Source: Microbacterium sp. LWO13-1.2
GTDB taxonomy: Bacteria; Actinomycetota; Actinomycetes; Actinomycetales; Microbacteriaceae
DNA: 64,000 nucleotides
Assembly (NCBI RefSeq): GCF_038397725.1
Contig: NZ_CP151634.1
Location: 2,790,001-2,854,000 of the forward strand
Direction: 5' to 3'
A program made the translations under genes and the position numbers. Position 1 is the first letter of the stretch; every line of letters starts with the position of its first letter. This document shows, piece after piece, positions 47,960 to 55,907 of this stretch. The notes under the pieces are model-generated. The model was not told where the DNA came from. It saw only the letters and a program-made list of their open reading frames with translations, and ran no database searches.

Positions 47960-48703
47960 GTGCCCACCTATCGAGACGAAGCGGTGATTCTGCGCACTCA
48001 CAAGCTGGGTGAGGCCGATCGCATCGTCACCATGCTCTCGCGACGGCACGGCAAGGTCCGTGCGGTCGCCAAGGGCGTCCGGCGCACGTCGTCGAAGTTC
48101 GGCTCGCGCCTGGAGCCGTTCATGGTGGCCGATGTGCAGCTGTATCAGGGCCGTTCTCTCGACATCGTGCAGCAGGCGGAATCACTGGGGTCGTACGGCA
48201 CCGAGATCGCCGCCCACTACGAGCGCTTCACGTCAGCCAGTGCGATGGTGGAGACCGCCGACCGTCTCAGCGACTCCGAGGCGACGCCGGATCAGTATCT
48301 GCTGCTCGTCGGCGGGCTGCGCGCATTGTCGCGTGGCGAGCATGCGCCCCGCAGCATCCTGGATTCCTACCTGCTGCGGGTGATGGCACTCTCCGGCTGG
48401 GCGCCTTCGCTCGAAGATTGCGCTCGATGCGCGGCGCGCGGTCCGCACACGACCTTCGTCGGCCAGCTCGGCGGGCTCGTCTGCGTGGACTGCGCCCCGG
48501 CGGGCAGCCCACGCATCGCCGAGGCGACTCTTTCGCTTCTGCGCTCGCTGATGGCGGGGGAGTGGGATGCGGTCGACGCGGCGTCGCCTGTCGCCACCGC
48601 CTCCGCATCCGGCCTGATCGCGGCCTACGCGCAGTGGCATCTCGAGCGCGGTATCCGCTCGCTCGCCCACATCTCCGTTCCGCCACGGGAAGGACCCCGG
48701 TGA
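47960..48703 (+). CDS. recO: DNA repair protein RecO
   Basis: The 247-residue protein has an N-terminal OB fold ([20 protein letters not shown], ~3-22), a helical middle and a zinc motif CARC-x~18-CVDC (~154-179). RecO loads RecA on gapped DNA with RecR. GTG 47960 is chosen from the -10 box and because the family usually opens [12 protein letters not shown] 47957 would add one residue. It overlaps uppS by four bases (GTGA). recO next to uppS is standard in actinobacteria. Confidence 0.95.
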   Translation: MPTYRDEAVILRTHKLGEADRIVTMLSRRHGKVRAVAKGVRRTSSKFGSRLEPFMVADVQLYQGRSLDIVQQAESLGSYGTEIAAHYERFTSASAMVETADRLSDSEATPDQYLLLVGGLRALSRGEHAPRSILDSYLLRVMALSGWAPSLEDCARCAARGPHTTFVGQLGGLVCVDCAPAGSPRIAEATLSLLRSLMAGEWDAVDAASPVATASASGLIAAYAQWHLERGIRSLAHISVPPREGPR

Positions 48704-49500
48704 CCCCGAAGCCGTACACCCACAAGGACGCCGTGGCGTATCGCCCGCTGGACTGGACCGGCATCCAGCCCCCGGTCTTCCCGGCCGTTCCGGAACATGT
48801 CGCCATCGTCATGGATGGCAACGGCCGCTGGGCGAATCGGCGGGGCCTCAGCCGTGTCGAAGGTCACAAGGCCGGCGAGGAGGTGCTGCTCGACGTCGTC
48901 GCGGGCGCGATCCAGGCGGGCGTCAAGCATCTGTCGGTGTACGCCTTCTCGACCGAGAACTGGGCGCGCTCCCCTGAGGAGGTGCGCTTCCTGATGGGGT
49001 ACAACCGCGACGTGCTGCACCGCCGCCGCGATCAGCTCAACGAGTGGGGGGTGCGCGTGCGCTGGGCCGGGCGCAAGCCTCGGCTCTGGGGCAGCGTCAT
49101 CAAGGAACTGCAGTACGCAGAGCAGCTCACCCGTGGCAATGACGTCCTCACTCTGACCATGTGTGTGAATTACGGCGGCCGGGTCGAGCTCGTCGACGCG
49201 ATGCGTGCGCTGGCATCCGAGGTCGCGGCGGGGCGGCTGAAGCCGAACGCGATCACCGAGAAGATGATCCGCCGGAACCTGTACGTGCCGGACATGCCGG
49301 ACGTCGACCTGTTCCTGCGCAGCTCGGGGGAGCAGCGCACCTCGAACTTCCTGCTGTGGGAATCGGCATACGCCGAGATGGTGTTCCTCGACACCCTCTG
49401 GCCGGACTTCTCCCGCGAAGAGCTGTGGCGCGCGATCGGGATCTATCTCTCGCGCGACCGCCGCTTCGGGGGCGCGGTGGATGCTCCCGGCTCCGCCTGA
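48700..49500 (+). CDS. uppS: Isoprenyl (undecaprenyl/decaprenyl) diphosphate synthase
   Basis: The 266-residue cis-prenyltransferase makes the lipid carrier for peptidoglycan. [13 protein letters not shown] (~39-51) holds the catalytic Asp and pyrophosphate-binding residues, [11 protein letters not shown] (~82-92) binds substrate, and [14 protein letters not shown] (~207-220) and the C-terminal E-x-W block complete it. Chain length (C50 or C55) cannot be read. GTG 48700 overlaps recO. Its last 58 bases overlap, antisense, the 3' end of the kinase gene at 49443. Confidence 0.94.
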   Translation: MTPKPYTHKDAVAYRPLDWTGIQPPVFPAVPEHVAIVMDGNGRWANRRGLSRVEGHKAGEEVLLDVVAGAIQAGVKHLSVYAFSTENWARSPEEVRFLMGYNRDVLHRRRDQLNEWGVRVRWAGRKPRLWGSVIKELQYAEQLTRGNDVLTLTMCVNYGGRVELVDAMRALASEVAAGRLKPNAITEKMIRRNLYVPDMPDVDLFLRSSGEQRTSNFLLWESAYAEMVFLDTLWPDFSREELWRAIGIYLSRDRRFGGAVDAPGSA

Positions 49501-50066
49501 ACCCTCAACCACTTCTCGGTCTCGCGAGGGTGCGCCAGCCGCACGATCGTGAGGTGCGGGAACGTGTCGGCGATCGTCGGCATGCGCTCGGTCCAATGCC
49601 GGAGGGTCTTCGTCTGCCAGGCGAGGATGTTGTGATCAGGGTCTCTGGTCATGAGCAGCTTCCAGATCGGCTTCTCCACGTTGCCGTTGTACATCCGGGT
49701 GCGCAGGATGCTGCGACCGAGCGTGCGGCGTATCAGCCGAGAGCGCACGACCGGATACGGGTAGTCGAGCCAGATCACGAGTTGCGCGCGCGGGGTCATG
49801 ATCTCGTCCGTGCCCTTGCTCGTGTACTGCCACTCGGTGATCCAGCGCTCGGTCGCCGCGAACGCACCGACGTCATCGAGGAAATCCGGTCGAGGTGTCC
49901 AATGCGGGCCGTGGAACAGCGCATCGATCTCGACGTGGCGGAGGCCCCAGGCCTTGCCTATCCGGGCAGCGAGAGTCGTCTTCCCTGAGCCGGTGACGCC
50001 GGCGATGAGCACGCGCTGCGGCCGAAACGGCAGAGGATCAGCGGCGAAGAGCATCCGGGAACTCAT
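49443..50066 (-). CDS. P-loop NTPase / kinase-like protein, paralogue 2
   Basis: The 207-residue protein has a Walker [20 protein letters not shown] (~18-36) and the layout of small adenylate-kinase/shikimate-kinase-like P-loop proteins often annotated as topology-modulation or AAA ATPases. [18 protein letters not shown] (~109-126) is the Walker-B-like and lid region. It is a close tandem copy of the upstream gene at 50063, sharing long blocks such as [14 protein letters not shown] and [19 protein letters not shown] overlap couples the two. Its Pro/Lys/Arg-rich C-terminal tail, absent from the other copy, overlaps uppS antisense. Confidence 0.8.
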   Translation of the reverse strand: MSSRMLFAADPLPFRPQRVLIAGVTGSGKTTLAARIGKAWGLRHVEIDALFHGPHWTPRPDFLDDVGAFAATERWITEWQYTSKGTDEIMTPRAQLVIWLDYPYPVVRSRLIRRTLGRSILRTRMYNGNVEKPIWKLLMTRDPDHNILAWQTKTLRHWTERMPTIADTFPHLTIVRLAHPRETEKWLRVQAEPGASTAPPKRRSRER

Positions 50067-50626
50067 GATCGCGGAAGTCTCAGCCAGGCCTCGGTCTCGC
50101 GCGGGTGACGGAGGCGCACGATCGTGAGGTGCGGGAAGTCGGCCTGGATCGCAGGCATTCGCTGGGCCCACTTGTCGCGGGTGTTCCTCTGCCAGTCGAG
50201 GATGTTCTCTTCCCCGCGGACGGTCAGCGCCTGGAGGAGATTCGGTTCCCTGTTGCCGTTCCAGAGTCTCGTCCGGAACACCCGGCGCTTCAACGTCCTG
50301 CCGACGAGCCGCCGACGCACCAACGGGTACGGGTAGTCGAGCCACAGCACCAGCTGAGCGCGTGGCGCGAGGATCGCGTCCGTGCCCTTACTCGTGTACT
50401 GCCATTCGGTGACCCACCGTTCCTCAGCGGCGAAGGCGCGGACGTCATCGAGGAACTCCGGTCGGGGTGTCCAGTTCCGACCGTGGAAGAGGGCGTCGAT
50501 CTCGACGTGTCGGAGCCCCCACGCCTCGTCGATGCGCGACGCAAGCGTCGTCTTCCCCGAGCCCGTGATGCCGGCGATCAGTACCCGCTCCGGCCGGAAC
50601 GGCAGGGGATCATCGGCGGAGAGCAT
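50063..50626 (-). CDS. P-loop NTPase / kinase-like protein, paralogue 1
   Basis: The 187-residue protein has Walker A GITGSGKTT (~19-27), an [11 protein letters not shown] block that orders substrate in nucleotide-kinase-like folds, [20 protein letters not shown] and a WLDYPYPLVRRRLV block (~95-108). The function is unknown. It is the first gene of a two-gene unit with its paralogue at 49443, which overlaps by ATGA. ATG 50626 has TAGGAT six bases upstream on the same strand, so it is leaderless. The DsbA-family gene is divergent. Confidence 0.82.
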   Translation of the reverse strand: MLSADDPLPFRPERVLIAGITGSGKTTLASRIDEAWGLRHVEIDALFHGRNWTPRPEFLDDVRAFAAEERWVTEWQYTSKGTDAILAPRAQLVLWLDYPYPLVRRRLVGRTLKRRVFRTRLWNGNREPNLLQALTVRGEENILDWQRNTRDKWAQRMPAIQADFPHLTIVRLRHPRETEAWLRLPRS

Positions 50627-50632
50627 CCGAAA

Positions 50633-50638
50633 ATCCTA
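50633..50638 (-). promoter_or_regulatory. Leaderless -10 box for the kinase pair
   Basis: TAGGAT on the minus strand ends six bases before ATG 50626. It is divergent from the DsbA-family gene. Confidence 0.55.
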
Positions 50639-50679
50639 TCGGCGGAATAGCCCAAAGGTGCATGCGGTTGGATGAAGAC

Positions 50680-51354
50680 GTGACTGAACCCATCTCCATC
50701 GACATCTGGTCCGACATCGCCTGCCCGTGGTGCTACATCGGCAAGCGCAACCTCGAGACCGGTCTCGCCGCGGTCGCCGCCGACGAGGATGCCCCTGAGG
50801 TGAAGGTGACCTTCCACTCCTTCGAACTTTCCCCGGACACTCCGGTCGACTTCGACGGCGACGAGGTCGACTTCCTTGCCGGCCACAAGGGCATGCCCAG
50901 GGACCAGGTCGAGCAGATGCTCGCCCATGTCACGGGTGTCGCCGAGGCTGCAGGTCTGGGGTACCGCTTCGATCTCCTCCAGCACACGAACACCGTGAAA
51001 GCGCACGAGCTGCTCCACTTCGCGAAGGCGCAGGGGCTCCAGCACGAGATGGAGGAGCGGCTCATGTCCGCCTACTTCACCGAGGGCAAGCACGTCGGGC
51101 GCATCGATGATCTCGTGGAACTCGCCGCTGAGGTCGGCCTCGATGCCGACGACGCGCGTGAAGCGCTCCAGACCGCCCGGTACCTGCCGGCCGTGCGTCA
51201 GGACCAGGAGCAGGCCCGTGCCTACGGCATCCAGGGCGTGCCGTTCTTCGTGATCGACGGTCAGTACGGCATCAGCGGGGCACAGCCCCCTGCTGCGTTC
51301 GAGAATGTGCTGCGCGACCTCTGGGCGAAGCGGGGAGCGCCCGTCGAGGCCTGA
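50680..51354 (+). CDS. DsbA family oxidoreductase (FrnE-like)
   Basis: The 224-residue protein has a thioredoxin fold with an inserted helical domain. IWSDIACPWCYIGKRNLE (~8-25) holds the C-P-W-C active site. PFFVIDGQYGISGAQ (~188-202) holds the cis-Pro-like segment. FrnE-type proteins are disulfide isomerases or chaperones in the cytoplasm; no signal peptide is seen. GTG 50680 is preferred (TTGGAT six bases upstream, weaker than the other -10 boxes); ATG 50662 in frame is an alternative. A strong hairpin follows the stop. Confidence 0.9.
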   Translation: MTEPISIDIWSDIACPWCYIGKRNLETGLAAVAADEDAPEVKVTFHSFELSPDTPVDFDGDEVDFLAGHKGMPRDQVEQMLAHVTGVAEAAGLGYRFDLLQHTNTVKAHELLHFAKAQGLQHEMEERLMSAYFTEGKHVGRIDDLVELAAEVGLDADDAREALQTARYLPAVRQDQEQARAYGIQGVPFFVIDGQYGISGAQPPAAFENVLRDLWAKRGAPVEA

Positions 51355-51373
51355 GTCGTCGCTACGACGAGAC

Positions 51374-51405
51374 ACGGCGGGGCCCCGATGCCGGGACCCC
51401 GCCGT
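51374..51405. terminator. Bidirectional terminator after the DsbA-family gene
   Basis: ACGGCGGGG pairs with CCCCGCCGT in a 9-bp stem, continued after one mismatch by CCC/GGG around loop GATGCC. TTCCGTTTCG follows on the plus strand. It lies between two convergent genes. Confidence 0.8.
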
Positions 51406-51425
51406 TCCGTTTCGACCGGTGCCGG

Positions 51426-52649
51426 TCAGATCTGCTCCTGTCTGGGGGCGAGCGGCAGCGGCTCCATCGGCTGGTCGTTCGCGGTCAGATCGATGCCGAG
51501 ATCGCGCGCGTAGACGACGCGGGTTGCGATCGATACCTCGTCGCCCACCTCGGTGAGCTCGAAGACGCGGCCCCCACGCATGCGGTTGCGCTCGTCTCCG
51601 GACAGGCCGTACGCGCCGAAGCCGGTTCCGGGCGCATAGCCGAGCTTGATGCCGTAATAGTCGCCCACGTAGTCGTTGACGTGATCATGGCCCACGAACA
51701 CGCCCTTCACATCGCCACGCTCGAGGATCGCGTTGAAGAGCCCCGAGTTGAACGGACCGGGGCACTCGTCCTCGTTCCGCTCACCGACGATGCCGTGACG
51801 GTCCCTGCCGCGCGCGGCGTCGGCTTCCGTCCGGGTGTCGACGCCGCCCCACCACATGAAGCGGTGCTCCCACAGCGCGATGTGGATGAACATGAGGCCG
51901 GGCACCTTCTGGCCGCGGCGCTGCTCGAGCCGCTGCGACTGCTCGCGATACCAGGCGACCTGATCCATGCGCAGCCAGTCCCAGGTGGGATAACCGGTGA
52001 AGTCCTGTCCGTTGATCGCATCCGGCGCATAGCGACCCGAGTCCAGCAACCACAGCGAGAACGCCTCGCGATTCTTCTTCCGCGACGACGAGATCGGCAC
52101 GATCGTGTTACTGGTGCCCGTCAGCCCTCGGGCATTGTCGGCGTTCATGTTGAACTCGTACGAGCGGTAGATCTGGAGCATCCCCGCCTCGTCGACGCCC
52201 GACTCCGGCAGCGAGTCCTCGTCGTGGTTGCCGTACGTGACCGCCCACGGGATCCGCCGGGACTCCATCGGCCACACGACGTTGTTGATCGCCTGCTTGA
52301 CAGCGAGTCGTGTCTCGCAGCCGCTCGAGATCACATCTCCGTTGATGACCACGAAGTCCGGCTTCTCCTGGTCGAGCACCTTCTCGATGAGTTCGACCGT
52401 ACGGCGGTCGGTCTGCTCGTCGTCCTGCGTGTCGTTGAACTGCACCACCTTGAATGTTCCACCGGCGCGGAAGCGCAGCCGCGGGCCGTTCGCACGTGGA
52501 CTTCCCGAGGCGGAACTCGTGGCGGTCGCGGGATCGGACGGCGGCGCGGACTCCGCGTGCGCAGCGCCGATCGGCAGCGCGGCGCCCAGAGCGCCGAGCG
52601 CTCCCGCGGTGATCACTGTGCGTCGGCTCATCGGCATTCGGTCGGGCAT
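51426..52649 (-). CDS. Tat-exported metallophosphoesterase
   Basis: The 407-residue protein has a twin-arginine signal: MSRRTVITAGALGALGAALP (residues ~6-25, SRR-TV motif), cleavage near AHA. The metallophosphoesterase domain shows FNDTQDDEQTDRR (~76-88, metal Asp), VVINGDVIS (~105-113, GD), TYGNHDEDS (~141-149, GNHD) and VGHDHVNDY (~327-335, GHDH). It is probably a calcineurin-type phosphatase or phosphodiesterase outside the membrane. AAGGAG precedes ATG by seven bases. Two PHO-box-like repeats lie 62-139 bp upstream, which points to phosphate-starvation control. Confidence 0.9.
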   Translation of the reverse strand: MPDRMPMSRRTVITAGALGALGAALPIGAAHAESAPPSDPATATSSASGSPRANGPRLRFRAGGTFKVVQFNDTQDDEQTDRRTVELIEKVLDQEKPDFVVINGDVISSGCETRLAVKQAINNVVWPMESRRIPWAVTYGNHDEDSLPESGVDEAGMLQIYRSYEFNMNADNARGLTGTSNTIVPISSSRKKNREAFSLWLLDSGRYAPDAINGQDFTGYPTWDWLRMDQVAWYREQSQRLEQRRGQKVPGLMFIHIALWEHRFMWWGGVDTRTEADAARGRDRHGIVGERNEDECPGPFNSGLFNAILERGDVKGVFVGHDHVNDYVGDYYGIKLGYAPGTGFGAYGLSGDERNRMRGGRVFELTEVGDEVSIATRVVYARDLGIDLTANDQPMEPLPLAPRQEQI

Positions 52650-52688
52650 TGCTGGGCTCCTTCGTCTACGGCGGGTTTCGCCGCGGTG

Positions 52689-52694
52689 AGACTA
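52689..52694 (-). promoter_or_regulatory. -10 box of the metallophosphoesterase gene
   Basis: TAGTCT on the minus strand would start mRNA near 52682, with a 33-nt leader that carries GAAGGAG. The -35 position (52712-52717) falls inside PHO box 52711-52732. Confidence 0.5.
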
Positions 52695-52710
52695 AGGAGG
52701 GCAGATGGCG

Positions 52711-52732
52711 TGAGGCTGACGCGCAGATGAAC
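52711..52732 (-). promoter_or_regulatory. PHO-box-like direct repeat, promoter-proximal
   Basis: On the minus strand the unit GTTCATCTGCG is followed directly by CGTCAGCCTCA. The first unit matches the actinobacterial PhoP consensus G(G/T)TCAYYYR(G/C)G at all 11 positions; the second is degenerate. It covers the -35 zone of the phosphoesterase promoter. Confidence 0.6.
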
Positions 52733-52766
52733 GGGGCAGCGGAATCACCTGTGGATGAGCGGGGTG

Positions 52767-52788
52767 CGCAAATGACGCGCAGGTGAAC
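52767..52788 (-). promoter_or_regulatory. PHO-box-like direct repeat, distal
   Basis: On the minus strand GTTCACCTGCG is followed directly by CGTCATTTGCG. The first unit matches the PhoP consensus fully and the second at 10 of 11 positions. It lies exactly 56 bp upstream of the proximal box. Confidence 0.65.
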
Positions 52789-52825
52789 GAAGTACCTGCA
52801 CGATGCCGCGACCCCGCAGCGAACG

Positions 52826-53329
52826 TCAGCGGCGAGCGGTGACCAGGGCGCTCTCGATCGCGGAGACGATCTCGGGTGCGTCCGGCTTCTGCTTCGGCCG
52901 GAAACGCTGCACCTCGCCGTCAGGCAGCACGAGGAACTTCTCGAAGTTCCACTCCACGCGGCCGGCCTTGCCGCCGGCATCCGGTGTCTGCTTCAGCGCC
53001 TTGTAGAGCTCGGTGGCGTTCTTTCCGTTGACCTTGACCTTGTCTGCCAGCGGGAAAGTGACGCCATAGGTCGTCGAGCAGAACTCGAGGATCTCCTCGA
53101 CCGATCCTGGTTCCTGGCCGAAGAACTGGTTGCTGGGGAAGCCGAGCACCGTGAAGCCGCGGTCGCCGTAGAGGCGCTGCAGTTCCTCGAGCTGCTCGTA
53201 CTGCGGGGTGAGGCCGCACTTCGAGGCGACATTCACGACCAGCACCACGTCTGCACCCAGATCATCGAGCGTTTTCTCGGCTCCCTGGGCGTCGGTGAAC
53301 GGGATGGAACGGAGGGCGGAATCGGTCAT
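52826..53329 (-). CDS. Glutathione peroxidase family thiol peroxidase
   Basis: The 167-residue protein has the three family blocks: NVASKCGLTPQYEQL with the peroxidatic Cys (Cys38, in place of selenocysteine), GFPSNQFFGQEPGS (~63-76) and WNFEKFLV (~126-133). Gln, Trp and Asn of the tetrad are in place. Members of this group in glutathione-free actinobacteria usually use thioredoxin or mycothiol. ATG 53329 starts 61 bases from the divergent dus gene. It is followed by the metallophosphoesterase gene on the same strand, which has its own promoter. Confidence 0.94.
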   Translation of the reverse strand: MTDSALRSIPFTDAQGAEKTLDDLGADVVLVVNVASKCGLTPQYEQLEELQRLYGDRGFTVLGFPSNQFFGQEPGSVEEILEFCSTTYGVTFPLADKVKVNGKNATELYKALKQTPDAGGKAGRVEWNFEKFLVLPDGEVQRFRPKQKPDAPEIVSAIESALVTARR

Positions 53330-53389
53330 ATCCCCAGCCTAAACGCGACTGCCCGCCGGGGGCTCCGGGTCTGGGAGAATGGAGAGGTC

Positions 53390-54544
53390 ATGACTCTTGC
53401 TCCAGCTACCGTGCGCCCGCTCCGAATCGGGCCGATCGCCCTCGACGTGCCCGTCGTCCTCGCACCCATGGCGGGGATCACCAACACCGCCTTCCGGCGT
53501 CTCTGCCGTGAGTACGGCGCCGGCCTCTACGTCAGCGAGATGATCACCTCCCGCGCGCTCGTGGAGCGCAACGAGACGACGATGCGCCTCATCCGGCACC
53601 ACGAGTCCGAGACGCCCCGCTCGATCCAGCTGTACGGCGTCGACCCGAAGACGATCGCCGAGGCGGTCCGCATCATCGTCGCCGAAGACCACGCCGACCA
53701 CATCGATCTGAATTTCGGATGCCCGGTGCCCAAGGTCACCCGCAAGGGCGGCGGAGCGGCGCTCCCGTGGAAGAGCCGGTTGTTCGCAGACATCGTCGAC
53801 CAGGCGGTCAAGGCGGCCGGGCCGGTGCCGTTGACGGTCAAGATGCGCAAGGGCATCGACAAGGATCACCTCACCTTCCTCGAAGCAGGACGAGCTGCGG
53901 AGGATGCCGGCGCGGCCGCGGTCGCGCTGCACGCGCGGACCGCGGGGGAGTATTACTCCGGGCACGCGGATTGGAACGCGATCGGCGAGCTGAAACAGGC
54001 CGTCACCAGCATCCCGGTCCTCGGCAACGGCGACATCTGGTCGGCGGACGACGCGGTGCGGATGATGGCCGAAACCGATTGCGACGGCGTCGTGGTCGGT
54101 CGCGGATGCCTCGGCCGACCCTGGCTGTTCGGTGAGCTCGCCGCCGCCTTCGGAGCGCCGTCGCGTCCGGTCGATGCCACGTTGGGCTTCGTCGCGAACG
54201 CATTCCGCCGTCATGCCGAACTGATCGTCGAGTTCTATGAGGACGAGAGCCACGGATGCCGTGACATCCGCAAGCACGTCTCCTGGTACTTCAAGGGCTA
54301 TCCGGTCGGCGGCGACATCCGCACCGGACTCGCGACCGCGTCGAGCCTCGCCGAGATCGATGACCTGCTCGGCCAGCTCGACCACACGGCGCCGTATCCG
54401 GGTGCGGATGCGGAGGGCCAGCGTGGACGCGCAGGTCACGCCAAGCGCACGGCGCTGCCGGATAAATGGTTGGAGTCGCGAGAGATCGAGGCTTCGGCGT
54501 CGGAGATGATGCGAGGAGCGGAGATCGAGAACAGTGGTGGCTGA
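53390..54544 (+). CDS. dus: tRNA-dihydrouridine synthase
   Basis: The 384-residue flavoprotein reduces specific uridines in tRNA to dihydrouridine with NADPH. LAPMAGITNTAFRRLC (~23-38) binds FMN, LNFGCPVPKVTRKGGGA (~106-122) holds the active-site Cys, and VPLTVKMRKG (~145-154) and VLGNGDIWSADDA (~206-218) complete the barrel. DusB-like sequences fit best. ATG 53390 has GAGAAT nine bases upstream, slightly outside the usual leaderless spacing. It overlaps dgt by 11 bases; the dus-dgt-dnaG order is conserved in actinobacteria. Confidence 0.93.
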   Translation: MTLAPATVRPLRIGPIALDVPVVLAPMAGITNTAFRRLCREYGAGLYVSEMITSRALVERNETTMRLIRHHESETPRSIQLYGVDPKTIAEAVRIIVAEDHADHIDLNFGCPVPKVTRKGGGAALPWKSRLFADIVDQAVKAAGPVPLTVKMRKGIDKDHLTFLEAGRAAEDAGAAAVALHARTAGEYYSGHADWNAIGELKQAVTSIPVLGNGDIWSADDAVRMMAETDCDGVVVGRGCLGRPWLFGELAAAFGAPSRPVDATLGFVANAFRRHAELIVEFYEDESHGCRDIRKHVSWYFKGYPVGGDIRTGLATASSLAEIDDLLGQLDHTAPYPGADAEGQRGRAGHAKRTALPDKWLESREIEASASEMMRGAEIENSGG

Positions 54545-55907
54545 TCTGCGTACGGACGGCTACGACCCGCGCGATGCCGAGCGCTTCTTTGCCGAGACCC
54601 ACCGTTCCGAGCGCAACGACTTCGCCAGAGATCGGGCGCGCGTGGTGCACTCGGCGGCACTGCGTCGTCTGGCGGCGAAGACGCAGGTGCTGAGCCCCGC
54701 GAGCACCGCCGACTTCGCACGCAACAGACTGACGCACTCGCTCGAGGTGGCGCAGGTCGGCCGCGAACTCGCGACCGCGCTCGGCGTCTCCGAAGACGTC
54801 GTCGACACGGCGTGCCTGAGCCACGACCTCGGGCATCCGCCATTCGGTCATAACGGCGAGCGTGCACTGAACGAATGGGCAGAGCACATCGGCGGCTTCG
54901 AGGGCAATGCGCAGTCGCTGCGCATCCTGACCCGGCTCGAGGCCAAGGTCCTCGATGACGATGATCACTCGGTCGGGCTCAACCTCACCAGAGCGACGCT
55001 CGATGCCACGTGCAAGTATCCGTGGACGGTCGACAGCCCGGTGCCGGATCCCGGTGGTCGGCTGAAGTTCGGGGTGTACCCCGAAGACGAGGCCGTGTTC
55101 CGCTGGATGCGTGAAGGGGCCCCGCGGCGGCTGCGCTGCATCGAGGCGGAGATCATGGATCTCTCCGACGACATCGCCTATTCCGTGCACGACTTCGAGG
55201 ACGCCATCGTGAACGGCTACCTCGACGTCGCGCAGCTGGCGGACCCGCTGGAGCATGACGCCCTGGTCGGACGGATCCAGCAGTGGGTGGGGTATGACTT
55301 CACACGGGATGAGCTGGCCGACGCGCTGTACCGGCTGGCCACCCAGTCGATGTGGCTGTCGTCGTTCGACCGCTCCCGTCGCGACCTCGCTCGTCTGAAG
55401 AACCTGACCAGCGACCTCATCGGGCGCTTCGCCCGTGCCGCCGTCTCGGCGACGCGCGAAGCGTACCCGGGGACCGCACTGGTCCGGTACAACGCGCATG
55501 TCGTCGTGCCCAGGGTCGTCGAAGCCGAGATCGCAGTCCTCAAGGGCATCATGGGGCAGGCGATCGTGACGATCGAGGCGCGCAAGGGCGTCTACAAGGA
55601 GCAGCGGCGCGTGCTGCGGCGTCTCGCCGACTCGCTCTGGTCGACGGACGCGCTGTGGTCGGCGGGAGCCGACGTGCTCGAACCCGCCTTCACGGCGGAC
55701 TTCGTCGCCGCGACCACCGACGCCGAGCGTGCCAGGGTCGTCGTCGACCAGGTCGCGAGTCTCACCGACCAGAGCGCCATCGACTGGCACAACCGCCTGG
55801 TCGGAGAGATCGATCCTGCCGAGGTGGGGATCTGGACTCCGCGCCATGCGCGTCCGGGTTCGCGCGCGCATGTCGGCAGGCAGACGGTCGCCGAAGGAGC
55901 GGTCTGA
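54534..55907 (+). CDS. dgt: Deoxyguanosinetriphosphate triphosphohydrolase-like protein
   Basis: The 457-residue HD-domain protein splits dGTP or other dNTPs to nucleoside and triphosphate. ARDRARVVHSAALRRLAAKT (~24-43) opens the fold, and HSLEVAQVGREL plus LSHDLGHPPFGHNGE (~65-107) hold the HD metal ligands (H..HD). A DDIAYSVHDFEDA block (~209-221) supplies the last Asp. GTG 54534 and GTG 54537 are both possible starts. It overlaps dus by 11 bases and dnaG by one. Confidence 0.92.
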   Translation: MVADLRTDGYDPRDAERFFAETHRSERNDFARDRARVVHSAALRRLAAKTQVLSPASTADFARNRLTHSLEVAQVGRELATALGVSEDVVDTACLSHDLGHPPFGHNGERALNEWAEHIGGFEGNAQSLRILTRLEAKVLDDDDHSVGLNLTRATLDATCKYPWTVDSPVPDPGGRLKFGVYPEDEAVFRWMREGAPRRLRCIEAEIMDLSDDIAYSVHDFEDAIVNGYLDVAQLADPLEHDALVGRIQQWVGYDFTRDELADALYRLATQSMWLSSFDRSRRDLARLKNLTSDLIGRFARAAVSATREAYPGTALVRYNAHVVVPRVVEAEIAVLKGIMGQAIVTIEARKGVYKEQRRVLRRLADSLWSTDALWSAGADVLEPAFTADFVAATTDAERARVVVDQVASLTDQSAIDWHNRLVGEIDPAEVGIWTPRHARPGSRAHVGRQTVAEGAV

